Shown here piece after piece: positions 1 to 12,128 of a DNA stretch of 64,000 nucleotides. A program made the position numbers and the translations under genes. The stretch lies in NCBI GenBank assembly GCA_015179025.1, contig WHUX01000001.1, positions 372,001 to 436,000 of the forward strand, given 5' to 3'. A model generated the notes under the pieces. That model was not told the origin of the DNA. It was given only the letters and a program-made list of their open reading frames with translations, and searched no databases. The stretch's first letter is position 1; each line of letters opens with the position of its first letter. Source of the DNA: Terfezia claveryi. Lineage: Eukaryota; Ascomycota; Pezizomycetes; Pezizales; Pezizaceae.

Positions 1-1491
1 CCCGCCAGGAAGGAAAATTCAAGAAGATTCTGCACAAGCTTGCACACTAAGTCTTAGGACTTTGATATCGATGGATGTTTAGATTTGAATTATCAAGTGG
101 TATCACACAGGCATCTGTGTCAGGCCCTTTGTACGGTTCGGCCCATTTGCGTTTCCAGATTTTCATATATCTTAGTTCACAATAACTTACTTAATATTTT
201 AGTGTAGTATTGGAATCCAAATTCAGTCGGTCTTATTATTGAACCTCAATGCAAGGCTGTTACCGGTACCCCTATAATGTATTTCTACAGCTGTACACAA
301 CTCATAAAGACTACTGTAAAGAGGCGGTTAACTTCCCGTAAGATGTAGTCTGGAACCGTAACAACAGCCTGGGTGCTCGTGCCGGTATACGCCGTATTGT
401 AATCCGTTTACCAGCGTCTACGTACATCACATAGCTTAAGCTATGAATAAGTCAAACCATTGAAGCACAAGGTGAATAGAATAATTCAGGCGTTTCAGTC
501 TGGTAACATCTATTGAAAGCTGTTTGTTGAATTGGCGCCAAGGCACTAGTACAGCGTTGCCAGCGCCATTACAGTACCAAACCCTAACCCGCCACAACTT
601 AACCCGCCTCATACTTAATCTCTTTTCTTTCTTCTCCTCTTTATTATCACGTCCTAACGACACGACCCTCTACGGCCAGCACCCTTCGAATCGGTGCATC
701 CAACACGCTGACGCTCTTCATTAGCAACTCGCCGAAACAGTCCTTTGTCGAAATTCCAGTTACCTAACGACTTTGAACGCCCACCCCTCAACAAACTAAT
801 TTTCATTCCAGCGGTTTTCTTGTAAGGAGGTTTTAGTGTTGAGTGAAGTCACCTTAAACAAGCTTCACAATCTGGTTTCTGGGAGAAAGTCTGGATATCT
901 TGTCATATACTGCGGGTTTCGTGTCCGTTATTTCAGAGGAATCCAGGAGTTTCAACCTGTCGCACGAGAGGCTGTTTTGTACTAGGGAGAGGCATCCACT
1001 CAGCGTCTCTATCTCATCTTTCTTTACTTGAATACCTTTATATTCCAGACATTACCTACACTTTCATTCAGTCTCATTTGGTGCATCATCGTTTCATTTC
1101 TGATCTGTTTCCCTGACTTTGATACTTGTTGGGAAGGAGCAAACATCTTGCTCTCACCGTGTTTGTTGATTTCTACCCGAATCCAAACAAGAATCATTGT
1201 TTCTACAAATTCTGAAAAGAAAAGAACTTGTGTTAAGAGAAGAAAGAGAAAAAGAAACGAAGAGAGCGCGTGTTTTAGATCTGTATCATCGTCTGGAGTG
1301 TCGTTAGTTGGGCTACATTGCTGATTACTGACCCAATATACATACTCTCCGTACAAACCATCAAGGGAAGAACAATATAGCGCGAGATTCCTTATATTCC
1401 TAACTCGTGTCTTGCCTGTCCTTTCTCGTGGGGTCGAGGATAGTCAATTGTCTAACACTGTACGAGTCAAATAACGAAAAACAGCATCAAC
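1..1491. other. Upstream intergenic region, no gene seen
   Basis: No reading frame here looks like a conserved protein and no RNA gene was recognised. The last few hundred bases before position 1492 are the likely promoter and 5' leader of the downstream MPE1 gene. Short open frames at 436-724 and 1024-1356 overlap on opposite strands, have no recognisable domains, and are most likely chance. Confidence 0.5.
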
Positions 1492-3974
1492 ATGGCGTCG
1501 TCTGTCTTTTTCAAATTTAAGAGTCAGAAGGAGCATACTAGGGTGACGTTTGATGGGACTGGAATAACAGTTTTTGATCTGAAGAGGGAGATCATCACGC
1601 TCCACAAATTGGGAGACGGAAGTGATTTCAATTTACATATCTATAATGAGGATACCAATGAAGGTAAGGAAGTCACTTTCTACTTCATGATGCCGCCTCT
1701 GACATATATCTCTAGAGTACGCCGACGATACGACAGTAATACCTAGGTCTACTTCCATCATTGCACGACGATTACCACCAAACAAGCCTGGGAAAGGCAC
1801 TGCCCACAGATATGTTTCCTCTAAAATGCCTACTACGGCAGCTCCCAACGCACAGCGCACCGAGAAGGCGTATTCTAAGCCTGGACACTTTATAAAGAGG
1901 GATGAAGGAAATATGAATGGATCTGGGGACATCTCTGTACTGGCTGCAGCGACTAGTGGTGAAACTGAGGAGGAGAGAATTGCTGCAATGTTTCAGGCAA
2001 ACAGTGAAGTATGGAATAAGACTCAGGAGCACATGGCAACGTACGTACATAATGAATCGATCATTCTACATTTACACCTCATTATCTCACTTTGTAGTGT
2101 ATATATATCTTGATACATTTGTACTAATCCGAGTTATCGCAACAGTGCCACACCGATCTACAGAGGGGGGCCACAAGCTGGTGGGTTCAGGAAAAATACG
2201 GGCCCTGTACCCTCTCACCCACCCCCTCAAGGATACATCTGCTATCGATGTGGTGAGAAAGGTATGATATTTCTGACCCTTGGTGAAAGTACAGTTATCG
2301 CTAAAGAGATAATCAGGACATTGGATTCAAGGGTGCCCAACAAACGCAGACCCTACGTTCGATGGACGACCACGTGTGAAGAGGACCACCGGTATCCCTA
2401 GGAGCTTCCTTAAGACAGTTGAGAAGCCTGCACTACCCACCGCTACTGAGGACGATGCAACAACTCAACGAGAGACCCCGAGTTCAATCATGGTCAATGC
2501 GGAGGGAGAATATGTTGTTGCTGAACCTGATAAGGCATCATGGGAGTCATACCAACAGAAGGCTGCGAAGTCTTCATCTAAGGCAGAGACAAAAGGGAGC
2601 AAGGAATTGCAAGAGCTGGGATTGGAGTGTACGGTTGATCATAAGCTCTTCAAAGATGCAGTCAAAACGCCTTGTTGCGGGAAGGTTTACTGTGAAGACT
2701 GTATACACACTTTATTATTTGATTCGGATTTTGACTGTCCAAATTGTCAAGCCAAAGATATTCTTTTGGATAGGCTTGTGGTAGATACTGAGACAAGGGC
2801 AATGGTGGAGGCGTATGAGAAAGGGGAATTGAAGAAGGAGGTGGCTAAGGAAGAAATAAAGCCAGCGGGTCCTGTTGCCCCTGTTACAACAGATACACCG
2901 AGTGTTACTGCTCCTGCTGCTATTTCTGTTTCGGCTACTAAGGTCACGTCTGCTTCCTCTACGCCTGCGCCGTCAAACGTAACTCCTGCCCCTAATAAGG
3001 CCTTCCAGGCTTCGGGTGCTACCACTACTCTTATCCCTGTACTTGGGTCTAAAGCACAATCCCAACCACCTACACAGCCATCCAAGACCGAGAAGATTGC
3101 TACTTTGGATTCAATTTCTGACAGCAAATCACCTTCTTTCTCCAAGAAACGACCATTTGAAGAAGATAGTGAGAGCAAACCAGCACCGCAGATACCTTCT
3201 GGTCCTAAGGCAATGAGAGTTAACGCTGTACAACAGAATCCCAATCAATTTGTCACTCAGAAGCCAGGTATTATGCCACATAACAGGCCAATACCCACCC
3301 AACAACAATTTCAGCCTCAGCCTATACCCTCTGGTGTGCCGCCGCAACAAGGTATGTATAATAACTATGGTCACACCAACCACTACCAGCATGGTGGGTA
3401 TAATGGAAACATAGGAGCGAATGGTGGGTACGGTCAGTACGATGCAGGGATGAACGGGTACTATGGTAGTATGAACGGGCAAAACGGATACATGGGTGCT
3501 GCTGGAATGATGAACAATGGGATAAATACTGGCATGGGACCCGGCGGGATGGGACCCGGCGGGATGGGAATGGGTGGAGGAGTGGGACCAGTGATGGGCG
3601 GGAACATGCATGGCATGGGCCCTGGGTCTATGGGGATGAACGGCGGAATGAATAGTCGGGGAGGAGGCATGCCGATGATGGGCCCCGGGGGGCATATGGG
3701 AATGGGCAATGGGATAGCTGCAGGTCATGCGGACCCATCAGCCTACATGATTAATCCTTATGGCGGGGGAATGATGGGAGTGGGGTATCAATGCGCGGAT
3801 GGGAAGTTCGGATATTTTCCCAATCAACAGAAGACGGTGTTCTCAGAACCGTTTCCGAATGAAGAGGAGAGTGCATATATCAGGAAACCGGTAAACCCGC
3901 ATAGGCATGCAAGGCCAAAGAGGATAAGGCCGAGTGATTTCAAGGCTTTGGGAGAGCAGCAGGCTTATGAGTAA
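1492..3974 (+). CDS. MPE1: Mpe1/RBBP6-type cleavage and polyadenylation factor subunit
   Basis: Exons are 1492-1663, 1716-2040, 2146-2261 and 2317-3974 (756 aa); all three introns are GT-AG and in phase. Residues 1-76 form a DWNN ubiquitin-like domain, starting MASSVFFKFKSQ and ending near NEEYADDTTVIPRS. A CCHC zinc knuckle lies at C198, C201, H206 and C211. A RING/U-box-like Cys cluster lies at about 306-350 (C309, C324, C330, C333, C345, C348). The C-terminal third, about 564-680, is rich in Gly, Met and Asn. DWNN, knuckle and RING in this order define Mpe1/RBBP6, a subunit of the nuclear cleavage and polyadenylation factor that acts in 3' end formation and poly(A) signal recognition. The length exceeds yeast Mpe1 because of the Gly/Met-rich tail. 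The start was chosen because DWNN domains begin at the very N-terminus. Identification is firm from domain order; exon ends are inferred. Confidence 0.93.
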
Positions 3975-5275
3975 AGCACGACAGATCTCGAATGATGATT
4001 GGGAGGTGTCAATGTGAGAAAAAATAATGGTTCTCGGTGTTACTTGTTACTTGCGTTTATCCTCTCGTACACTTTTTCTTACCACACCCACTTTTTTGGC
4101 AGAATACCTCAAGACTTCTGCATCTACCAATCACAACAGCGAGTATGAAGTGGGATTTGGAACTCAGCCGGCGATTGCTTGGTTACTTCTTTTGGGTCAA
4201 CTTAAGCGTTCGTTTTACTACTCGTTATCTTGTATGTGTTTATCTGTTGATCCTGTCTATTTATTTTGCTTTGCTTTGCTTTTTTTATTTTCATGCCCGG
4301 AGTTCAGGGATCTGGATAGGCCTGGGGGGATTTACGTCAAACCAATACGCACGCACAGCAAACATATTAGTAGCTATGTACTGTTATAGAGACCGGAGCA
4401 ATTGCATGGATGCTTGGGCTTGAGGGAGTGGGATATGATGGGTGGAACTGGACGGGAAAAAAGTAAATAAATCAATGAGATAGAAATGGAATATATTAGC
4501 TTCAATGGAAACTTATGCATAAGCAGGTCTATTTGAGATGAGTGTTTAATTATCTTGGTGTTCGTCCTTTCGGATTGGTGGAGTGAAGCTGACGGACATA
4601 CACAGGGCTTTGATAGGCGGTTCGGAGTATGTGTTCATATCGAGTACCTAATGTACTCAAGATGCATTGCCTTCTCCACTTCCCCACTTCCACACTACCC
4701 TACCACTTACTCTACTTACCACACACCATGAGCTCCGCTGGAAATTGATTATTATGCATGCCTCTGAGCCATGAGCTCATCTCCAAGCGCACTCAATATC
4801 TGGAGTTCAAACAGGTGGAAACCTATTGGCCAAGCTATGTATGTATGTATGTATCTATGTATGTATGCCCATGCCATATGTAGAGTACGTGTACTTGTGA
4901 TAAATATATAGCAGTACACACACTTCAGGGTAACCACCACAACAACGTTCATTGATAATGTAATATCTTAGCAACCGGCCCCATCAGGAGTAGTAAAGAT
5001 TCGGTGATTAATATATAATTATAACAATAATTTGTTTTTCCGTACAATTGGCGTACTTGCAGAATATGTAGTTTGGGGTAAAGAAGTACCTATGTGACTA
5101 CGGTCTTCTGCCAATGTACATTACATACGTTAATGAGCTGCATAATTCGATACTTGGAGAGTTGTAATATGTAGTTGCAATTTATGCACCGCATGCCTCG
5201 CCGGCCAAGCTCTGTATGTGTCCTCTTTCGAGCGGTCTCAACACCCCAAATTTCGGCTTCGGATTCAACTTCACT
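3975..5275. other. Intergenic region between MPE1 and GPI16
   Basis: This contains the MPE1 3' UTR and the GPI16 promoter. A short GTAT tetranucleotide run lies at about 4838-4866. Nothing else coding-like or structured was seen; the open frames around 4027-4423 have no recognisable domains. Confidence 0.5.
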
Positions 5276-7350
5276 ATGCACCTCCTGAGTTCCCTACCAA
5301 AGCTCAGGCTCTTCCTCACCCTCATAACACTATCACTATGTCTCCCCTTCGCCTCCACGAGCACCAGTGTATCCAGCGCATCAAGTACAACTAGCCCATC
5401 CCAAGCACCTTCTGAACACGACTATAACGAACATCTCACCCTTCGCCCTCTGCCGGGCAATTCTCTTCTCGCCAGCTTCAACTTCAAATCCAACGGCTCC
5501 CTCGATCATGGCGACCATATGCTTCTCTTCCCTCGCTCGCTGAAGCAGGTACTAACCGCCAGCTGGGCAAGGGAGTTGCATGTGAAGTTCACTCTTGGAC
5601 GGTGGAATGCGGAGGAGTACGGAGTACAGCCGAACTTGGGAAGGACCGCAGGAGGAACGGGGGTTGAGGTCTGGGCGTGGGTAGAGGCAGGGGGTGAGGA
5701 GGAGTGAGTTACGAGGGTTCCCTTGCACAGCGCAATTGAGAGTAGAATGCTGATTTTCGGCGGCGGTGGCGGTGGTAGGGCATTTGCACGATGGACTACA
5801 CTTACGAATGCTCTCTCTGGCTTATTCTGCGCCTCGCTTAACTTCATTGATGCTACGCGCACGATCAGGCCAGTCTTGAGCTTCCAGCCAACAGGCCACC
5901 ATTCAGACGCTACGCTATCACGACTGCACCTCCTCCATGGGTCATTACCAAGAGAACCGGTCTGCACTGAGAACCTTACTCCCTTTCTCAAGCTCCTCCC
6001 GTGTAAAGCAAAAGTCGGGATTTCAACACTGCTCGACGGCCATAAACTCTTCGATGCGAATTGGCAAAGCATGAGCATTGATGTCAGGCCTGTATGTGAT
6101 GACAACGGGGGGAATTGCAAACTAGAAATGGAGCAGGCCGTGGATATGGTTGTTGATATTGAGAGGTCGTTGAGGAGAAGAGGTATGCTCTGCAATACCC
6201 TCCACTGCATACCCTTAAACCTATCCTAATTGATTCTCCTTGTGATCCTAGATTCCCCTATCCCCAAGCCCCGTCCACACGACCAGCTCCTCTGCGATGA
6301 AACGAAACCCTACCTCACGGAAGATGCCTCCTGTTTCCCTCTCGACAACCTCTTCGACCTCGGCTGGTCCCTCTCGGAGATCTTCGGCCGCCCCATCACC
6401 GGTACTTGCCCCTTCGGCGTCAAAGAAGGCGTTGAAGCCCTCCGAGTCTGCCTTGAAGTCCCCGACTCCCGCCCTGTATTTCTCTCCGTCGGCTCCCAGG
6501 AACGGAAATTCGATCCACAGCTTAGATGTTTCCTTCTCCCAGGTATTACCCAAACCATCCCATCCATCCCCTGATCATATACTAATACATAATATAATAT
6601 AATACAGGGGAGGGCTACTTCGACATGATCCTGCCTAAACAACGCCCGCCCACCCTCTCTCCCTCCACCCCCCCTGCCCTCTTCGCCGAACGCTCCTTCA
6701 CCGGCTACGGCCAAGAACGTGGCGGCGTACAAACAATCCTCCGGAACCCATCCCTCACCCACTCCGTCGAATTCGTCTATCTAGAATCTCTCCCCTGGTT
6801 CATGAAACCCTACCTCCACACGCTCTCCGCACGCCTCTCGGGCTCCCCGCTAGCAAAAAATGAGGCGTTCATTAAAGAAACTTACTACCGCCCCGCACTC
6901 GATCGCAAGCGGGGGACTCATCTCGAAATTAGGATGTCTGTACCGATGAACTCGACCGTCCTGTTGACGTATGATTTTGAAAAGGCCGTGTTGAGGTATA
7001 CGGAGTATCCACCCGACGCGAATCGTGGGTTTGATATCGCGCCTGCGATTATCGGGATACTCGAGTCCGAGGGTGTGGTTGGGGGGGTTGGAGGAAGGGA
7101 GGGAAGGAAGGTAGTTTCGTATCTAAGGACTACCAGTTTACTTCTATACCTACCCACCCCGGATTTCTCCATGCCATATAACGTCATCATCTTGACTAGC
7201 ACGGTTATCGCGCTGGCATTTGGAACAGTGTTTAATATCCTGGTTAGGAAGTTTGTGCTGAAGAGTGAAGTGCCAAAGTTGGGGGGCAGAGTTAGCGGGT
7301 TGGTGGGAAAGGTGAAAAATCTACTTTTAAAGAAGAGGGGGAAGGAGTGA
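5276..7350 (+). CDS. GPI16: GPI transamidase subunit Gpi16 / PIG-T
   Basis: Exons are 5276-5703, 5779-6182, 6252-6542 and 6608-7350 (621 aa), all GT-AG and in phase. The protein starts with a hydrophobic signal peptide (MHLLSSLPKLRLFLTLITLS), followed by the family's N-terminal signature around HLTLRPLPGNSLL and FPRSLKQVL. The highly conserved block LSGLFCASLNFIDATRTIRP and then REPVCTENLTPFLKLLPC follow the first intron. A single transmembrane segment lies at about residues 566-588, with a short basic tail (KKRGKE). PIG-T/Gpi16 is an ER membrane subunit of the complex that replaces a C-terminal propeptide with a GPI anchor; in the family a Cys forms a disulfide with the catalytic subunit Gpi8. 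Length agrees with yeast Gpi16 (610 aa). The ATG at 5276 is preferred over one 60 bases upstream because it places the signal peptide at the N-terminus. Confidence 0.93.
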
Positions 7351-7874
7351 TTGGGTTGGAGCGTTGTTATTTTTTCTTTTTCATTTTTTCTTCTGTGTAT
7401 ATATCTTTTTCTTGGTTGGGGGGTTTAGTGGTTGTGTCTCAAAGAGATAGTGCCCAGGCAGCGGATATATTAGATCTAATACTATGGTGATGGGTTATGT
7501 GATGTCCATTGTTTCTTGAGGTACTTGGGCTATGTTGCGTTACCCCTAAAGAGTAGCATTTCCTATATGTGCACATCTCAATATCTCGACCAAGTTCACT
7601 AGTTGACGGTTGATGGAAAGGAGGTTATGCTTAGAACTATGAAGCATGTGCACAATAGCTAGAGAGTCCTCTTCAATAACTCCATCTCAAACATCCGTGC
7701 CTTCACACAGGAAAATTAAATCACAACTAAAATGGACTACTCAGGTAATTTAGTGACCAAGGCCACACAGGACGCACCTTTATCAAGAATATAACCCAAA
7801 CTATTATCATCTCAAAGAAATCAAAACTATACTACCCTTTTTACATATTAGCCCCAAGAATTACGTGTTTTTAC
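7351..7874. other. Convergent 3' intergenic region
   Basis: This lies between the 3' ends of GPI16 (+) and the dioxygenase gene (-). It begins with T-rich sequence at 7363-7410, probably the GPI16 3' end region. No gene or structured element was seen. Confidence 0.5.
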
Positions 7875-9175
7875 CTATCCTATGATTAATGATATCCCAC
7901 CCGTCTCTGCTGATGCTAGTGCCTTCTTCCCCCCTTCAACACTTGCAGGCTCTGCAGGCTCCATGGCGGGAGGCGGTCTATATGGAGTATGTGCAGGTAC
8001 CGTCATAAAATTCCCTAGCACCTTACTTAAAAGGTGCTCTCCATACATAACTTCATCATACTTCGGTACTCCCCCCGTTTGAGCAAGACAACACTGCAGC
8101 GGCTTAATCCTACACGAAAAAAAGCGCTTTTAGTCTCCCTAGCCAGACCTCAGAAGATTGCATCCCCGGGATAAAGGTAACTCACCTCGCCACCCAATCC
8201 GGCTCAAAGAAAAACGGTACTGAAACTCTGTAATTCCCACTCCCATGTACAACCCTATGTCTCGTACTCTTCCATAGTCCATTCGTCCACCGCTCAAGCA
8301 TATCTCCAATATTAACTACATAAGCCCCCTCCAAAGGATCCGCATCTATCCATCCTCCATTTTTATCCCGCACCTGTAACGCCCCACGGGTATTATCCGC
8401 CAGCAGAAGCGTGACGCAGCCGTAGTCTGTATGTTCCCCACAGCTAACCCCCTCCCTCTCGGGAGAGGAGGAAAGTGGTGGGTACCCTATGATACGCATA
8501 ACCCAGAATGGGTTATGTAGAAACTCTATGAAGAGGTCTTCTTTGGGGGGAGAGGGGTGGAGGGCGAGGGACAGTGCCCGGAGGAGGGCGTGGCCTAGGG
8601 AGAGGCAAGACTCGGTGTAGGATTCGAATGTTGGTTTAAAAGTAGGGTGGGTCTGGAGGGATGGCCAAGGGTTTGGGCCGTGGATTGGTGCGTAGGGGGG
8701 GACTGTGGGTGAGACAGGGCGGTAGTGGTCTATAGCTTCATGCCAGTCCTGGTAGAGTTTGTTAGAACAGGTGAACGGTGGGAAGGAATTCTGAGCTGAG
8801 ACGCACCTTCATCCCCCCAGTGACATTTTCCCCCACCCTCTGGTACCCCCTTGCACCATCCCCAGTTCCCCCTGGTCCTTTCCCTATATCCCACCGCTTT
8901 ATTGCTTCTTTTTCCTCTTTACTCGCATTGACAAACCAGTTCCTTGCTTCCTTGAGAACTGTTCTGCGCTGCTCCTCGGGGATTCCGTGGCCAGTGAGGT
9001 AAAAAAACCCTACATCACGGCAGGCACAATTGAGTGCGGCGGCAGTGGTGAGCTTTGCCACGAGATGGGCCTGGGGGGTAGAGTATAGGGACGTAGAAAT
9101 GGGGAGAAAGGGTGTGAGGTTGATTATGGGGAGAGTAGTTTGGGGAGTGCGAGCCGTAGGAGGCTTTTCCGCCAT
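7875..9175 (-). CDS. 2-oxoglutarate/Fe(II)-dependent dioxygenase, isopenicillin N synthase-like fold
   Basis: Exons on the minus strand are 9175-8807, 8748-8186 and 8109-7875 (388 aa), all GT-AG and in phase. The N-terminal DIOX_N region is seen at LPIINLTPF and DVGFFYLTGHGIPEE. The C-terminal 2OG-Fe(II) domain shows the iron-binding HxD (H229, D231 in GEHTDYG), the distal His in STRHRVV (H287) and the 2-oxoglutarate-binding R-x-S in NYRVSVPFF (R297, S299). The enzyme is expected to be a soluble mononuclear iron oxygenase that couples 2-oxoglutarate decarboxylation to oxidation of a small molecule; the substrate cannot be told. No biosynthetic genes lie beside it, so context does not assign a pathway. 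All catalytic residues are present, so it is probably active. The tail after the third exon junction is less conserved and its stop rests on the splice prediction. Confidence 0.9.
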
Positions 9176-10198
9176 CTCGGTTTATTTCCACAAGATTGCG
9201 GTTTCTTGAGTATGTTAATGAGTGGATTATAAACGAACCGGAAGTTTATAGCTCAAAAGTGATATCAATATCGCACATATGCCACTCGAGCTGGATACGA
9301 GGTAAAAAGATCGAGAGGACATATAGGTAGATACAGCTGGAGAACTGGGTTTCATATATACCCGAGTTTGTCGCCCTGTACTTGCAGCCTTGATCAGCGC
9401 GTGGTTGTGGGATCTCTCTGCTGCTGGCCGTTTCTTGGCTGGGAGGGGTGGATTGTGGGATTCGGGGTAACAGTTATATTATTATTGGCATCGCCCGCAC
9501 CTAAACAAAACATGTAGTGCTCCTGTTGACCATGACTTATAAACGGGGCACTCACCTTAAATATAAAATGGTGAAGCGTGCACAAGGGAAAGCCAAATTG
9601 GACACGAATGGAAGACAGGTGCTGCAACACTCTCTAGATCGTGAAGCTGGGAATCAGGGACATCCAACCCTACATAATACTGTACCAACAGTTACCAGTC
9701 TTTAGAAGGAGTTCGGAACCCATAATATGGAGCATAATAGGCTTACCAACGGAGCTGAAATACTTATTGTATTCTAGGCAATTGTAGCCGCAAAATACAA
9801 AGGTGAAGAAGTATAACCTGTTAACAAGCGGTTGTATATATCTGTTATGTGGATGAACCAAGAGGGTTACGGATAAACGTCGCCTTGTTTCAGAACTGTT
9901 GGATTTGGGCTTTGGGTGCTCATGCTAAAGAAACATAGGAATACTTTGCCTGTCAGATGAAGGATATTTGTGGAGATAGACGAGATCCTATCATGTAACA
10001 CCATACAGAATACAGTCACGATTTCTCACTTGTTGTCATAAGCCAAAACCCAACCTCAATTCAAAGCTGGTATATACTGGGAAGCCAGAAAAAAATCAAC
10101 AAGCCGATCCCAACTCAATTCAAAGCCAATATATAATATATAGCCAGAAGCCCGGAAAAAACTTCTCAGAGCAAGCAGCTATGTAATAACCATCCATC
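9176..10198. other. Intergenic region with a degenerate tandem duplication near its end
   Basis: This holds the dioxygenase promoter (minus strand) and the 3' flank of the UHRF1-like gene. A degenerate direct repeat of about 60 bp occupies 10051-10160. No gene was recognised. Confidence 0.5.
10051..10160. repeat. Degenerate 60-bp direct repeat, two units
   Basis: The two units start at 10051 and 10111. Both begin with CAAC(C)TCAATTCAAAGC, continue with a TATA-rich stretch, and then GCCAGAA followed by an A run. The second unit has diverged in its middle. It lies just downstream of the UHRF1-like stop codon. Confidence 0.6.
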
Positions 10199-11824
10199 CT
10201 AGTATTCCCGAGGCGCCCCATCATACGTATGATCAAGGTATAGCAGAATCGCCTTTAACTCCAGATTGACGCCCAGGTGGTCCCAACCCTCCTCCAGTCC
10301 ATCGAGTGTGGTCCAACATGTTGGGCATTTGATGCCAAACGTAGAAAATGCTGGCTTCAGGCACTTTTGGCAAACCGAATGCCCGCATTCAAAAGTCACA
10401 GGGTCTCCAGGGTATCCGAAACAAAACAGGCATGTGAATTGTCCAAGGACTTCCTCAATGAACTCGATTAAGTCCGCGCTATGAGAAAGGACGTTCAGCC
10501 AGACTGGCCTGCTCGCCACGTCTAGACCTATCAATTCTCGTAAGCGGGGATCGGGCTCGAAAGTTTTGGAGTTCTTATTTACCTGTTTACGTTTTTTTGG
10601 GGGGGGTTTTTTTTCCTCCTCCTCCTCCTCCCCCTCATCATCCCCCTGTTTGCCCTCTGGGCACACCATCTTCAGGCCGAGTTCCTCGACCCTCGCTTCC
10701 CCCTCTTCCGTCCATGGTGCCGGAGCCGGATCGTCCCTCCTGAACTGGTACTTGTACGTCACAAACCCGTCCTTGCCCTTTTCTGGCCAATAGCGCACCA
10801 GTTTATAGATACCGTCGTATCTAAAACCTTCTTTTGGCGCATACTTGCTATGGCGCATCTTGTCGCTTCGTATGACGCGAACAGGCTTGGACTTTGTCCA
10901 GTCACTGGACTCTGCTCCTGCATTGTCCAGTTTGCTTGGGTCGGTGAGCTCAGGGAACATTGTTATGGCCAATGCCGCATTGGTCTTGTCCAACGTCTGG
11001 TCGAACGATTGGACTTCCGCGACACGTGCGCCAGTCTTCTTGTTGACTCGGCCTCCAGCTCCGGAATAGACAAAGGAATCTCCTTCATCCACATCATCCT
11101 TATAGCCCCCCGAGAGCACAATGGACTGGGAACCAGTTTTAGGGGTTCCGGAGATTCCAGCCATGGAAGGACGATGGACACCAGCTTCACTGGCACCTAG
11201 TCTGTATCTAAAGCTCTGACCAACTTCTACCCCAGGGATTGGGCCGAAGTGGTGAGCATCAACAGTGGTGCAAATCTTTTGTTTGGTGGCACGCTTTTTA
11301 CCTTTCGATGGCACTTTTGTGCACTTTGGACAATGCCATTCGCCATCCGGTAATCCAGCCAAGGGAGGCACCAAACAATCGTAATGATAGTAGTCACCGC
11401 AGGTGTCGCACACAGCTGTGCGATGTTCGTCGTTTTTTCCGCCGCAAACACGGCATCCACAATGCTTGCAAAGCCTCCTTGGCCATTTGATGCATTCTGG
11501 GCAGGCTCTCCCACCGAGAGATTCGATGATGAGCAGTTCCTCATCATCATAGTCGGTTGTCCGGTCCGCTGATTGTTCTGGTGCAACGCGTGAAACGCGT
11601 GAGCCGGGAACGACGTTGGGTGCATTGTCACTTTCCGAATCTGATGCGAGTGGGGGAAAGGTTGATGGGATTTGAAAATCCCAAGGGAGTGGAGCCTCGG
11701 CTCCTTGACGGCCAGCCCTGTTTTGCGTAGCAGGTGTTCCAGATTCTTGAGAATCCACCTGCATGGGAGTGGGGAGGTTTTGTGGGGTAGGAGGTAGGGC
11801 CACTAGGGTCCTTTGTCTATCCAT
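10199..11824 (-). CDS. UHRF1-like PHD-SRA-RING protein
   Basis: A single exon encodes 541 aa. Residues 106-168 are a pre-PHD/PHD zinc finger (CPECIKWPRRLCKHCGC start, ending GEWHCPKC). Residues about 190-365 are a YDG/SRA domain with the hallmark strings FGPIPGVEVG, YSGAGGR, SKYAP, RYDGIYKLVRYWPEKGK and QFRRDDPAPAPW. Residues 465-503 are a C3HC4 RING (C465, C468, C480, H482, C485, C488, C500, C503), the expected E3 ligase module. The order PHD-SRA-RING matches animal and plant UHRF1/VIM proteins, which bind hemimethylated CpG and recruit maintenance methylation. The N-terminal ubiquitin-like and tandem Tudor domains of vertebrate UHRF1 are not visible; residues 1-95 are disordered. An acidic/lysine-rich linker (about 395-415) separates SRA and RING. 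The nuclear role in DNA methylation maintenance is inferred from family. Confidence 0.92.
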   Translation of the reverse strand: MDRQRTLVALPPTPQNLPTPMQVDSQESGTPATQNRAGRQGAEAPLPWDFQIPSTFPPLASDSESDNAPNVVPGSRVSRVAPEQSADRTTDYDDEELLIIESLGGRACPECIKWPRRLCKHCGCRVCGGKNDEHRTAVCDTCGDYYHYDCLVPPLAGLPDGEWHCPKCTKVPSKGKKRATKQKICTTVDAHHFGPIPGVEVGQSFRYRLGASEAGVHRPSMAGISGTPKTGSQSIVLSGGYKDDVDEGDSFVYSGAGGRVNKKTGARVAEVQSFDQTLDKTNAALAITMFPELTDPSKLDNAGAESSDWTKSKPVRVIRSDKMRHSKYAPKEGFRYDGIYKLVRYWPEKGKDGFVTYKYQFRRDDPAPAPWTEEGEARVEELGLKMVCPEGKQGDDEGEEEEEEKKPPPKKRKQVNKNSKTFEPDPRLRELIGLDVASRPVWLNVLSHSADLIEFIEEVLGQFTCLFCFGYPGDPVTFECGHSVCQKCLKPAFSTFGIKCPTCWTTLDGLEEGWDHLGVNLELKAILLYLDHTYDGAPREY

Positions 11825-12020
11825 CTCTAAGAGAACTGGATCGATGGGAGGTGATTGTGGTGGGGGATAGATGGGAGGGGTTGTGAATAGTTTGTAGAAG
11901 ACATTGACAACCGAATCTGAGGGGCATGTCAGCTACTTCACTTATGTAACGTGTTTGTTTTCGTTCACAGCGGGCTTGGCCTTGTGTATTACGAGATACG
12001 CGACTATGCAGCCCATCCCT

Positions 12021-12128
12021 ACTTGCATGCATTCACCCGCAAAAGGTTGTATCCGCATGCATTCACACTCGCTTCCACACAAGTGCATTCCCACTTGCAT
12101 GCATGCATCACCCACACAAGTGCATTCT
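12021..12128. repeat. Interspersed TGCATGCAT and ACAAGTGCATTC short repeats
   Basis: ACTTGCATGCAT occurs at 12021 and again near 12092; GCATGCATTCAC occurs near 12024 and 12055; CACACAAGTGCATTC occurs twice, starting near 12076 and 12114. Many units contain the palindrome GCATGC. The array is irregular, not strictly tandem. It lies upstream of the UHRF1-like start codon. Confidence 0.65.

Noticed and set aside
3129..3728. Long minus-strand frames (82-199 codons) inside MPE1
   Set aside because: They are the antisense of the Gly/Met- and Pro-rich repeat coding sequence; low-complexity shadows.
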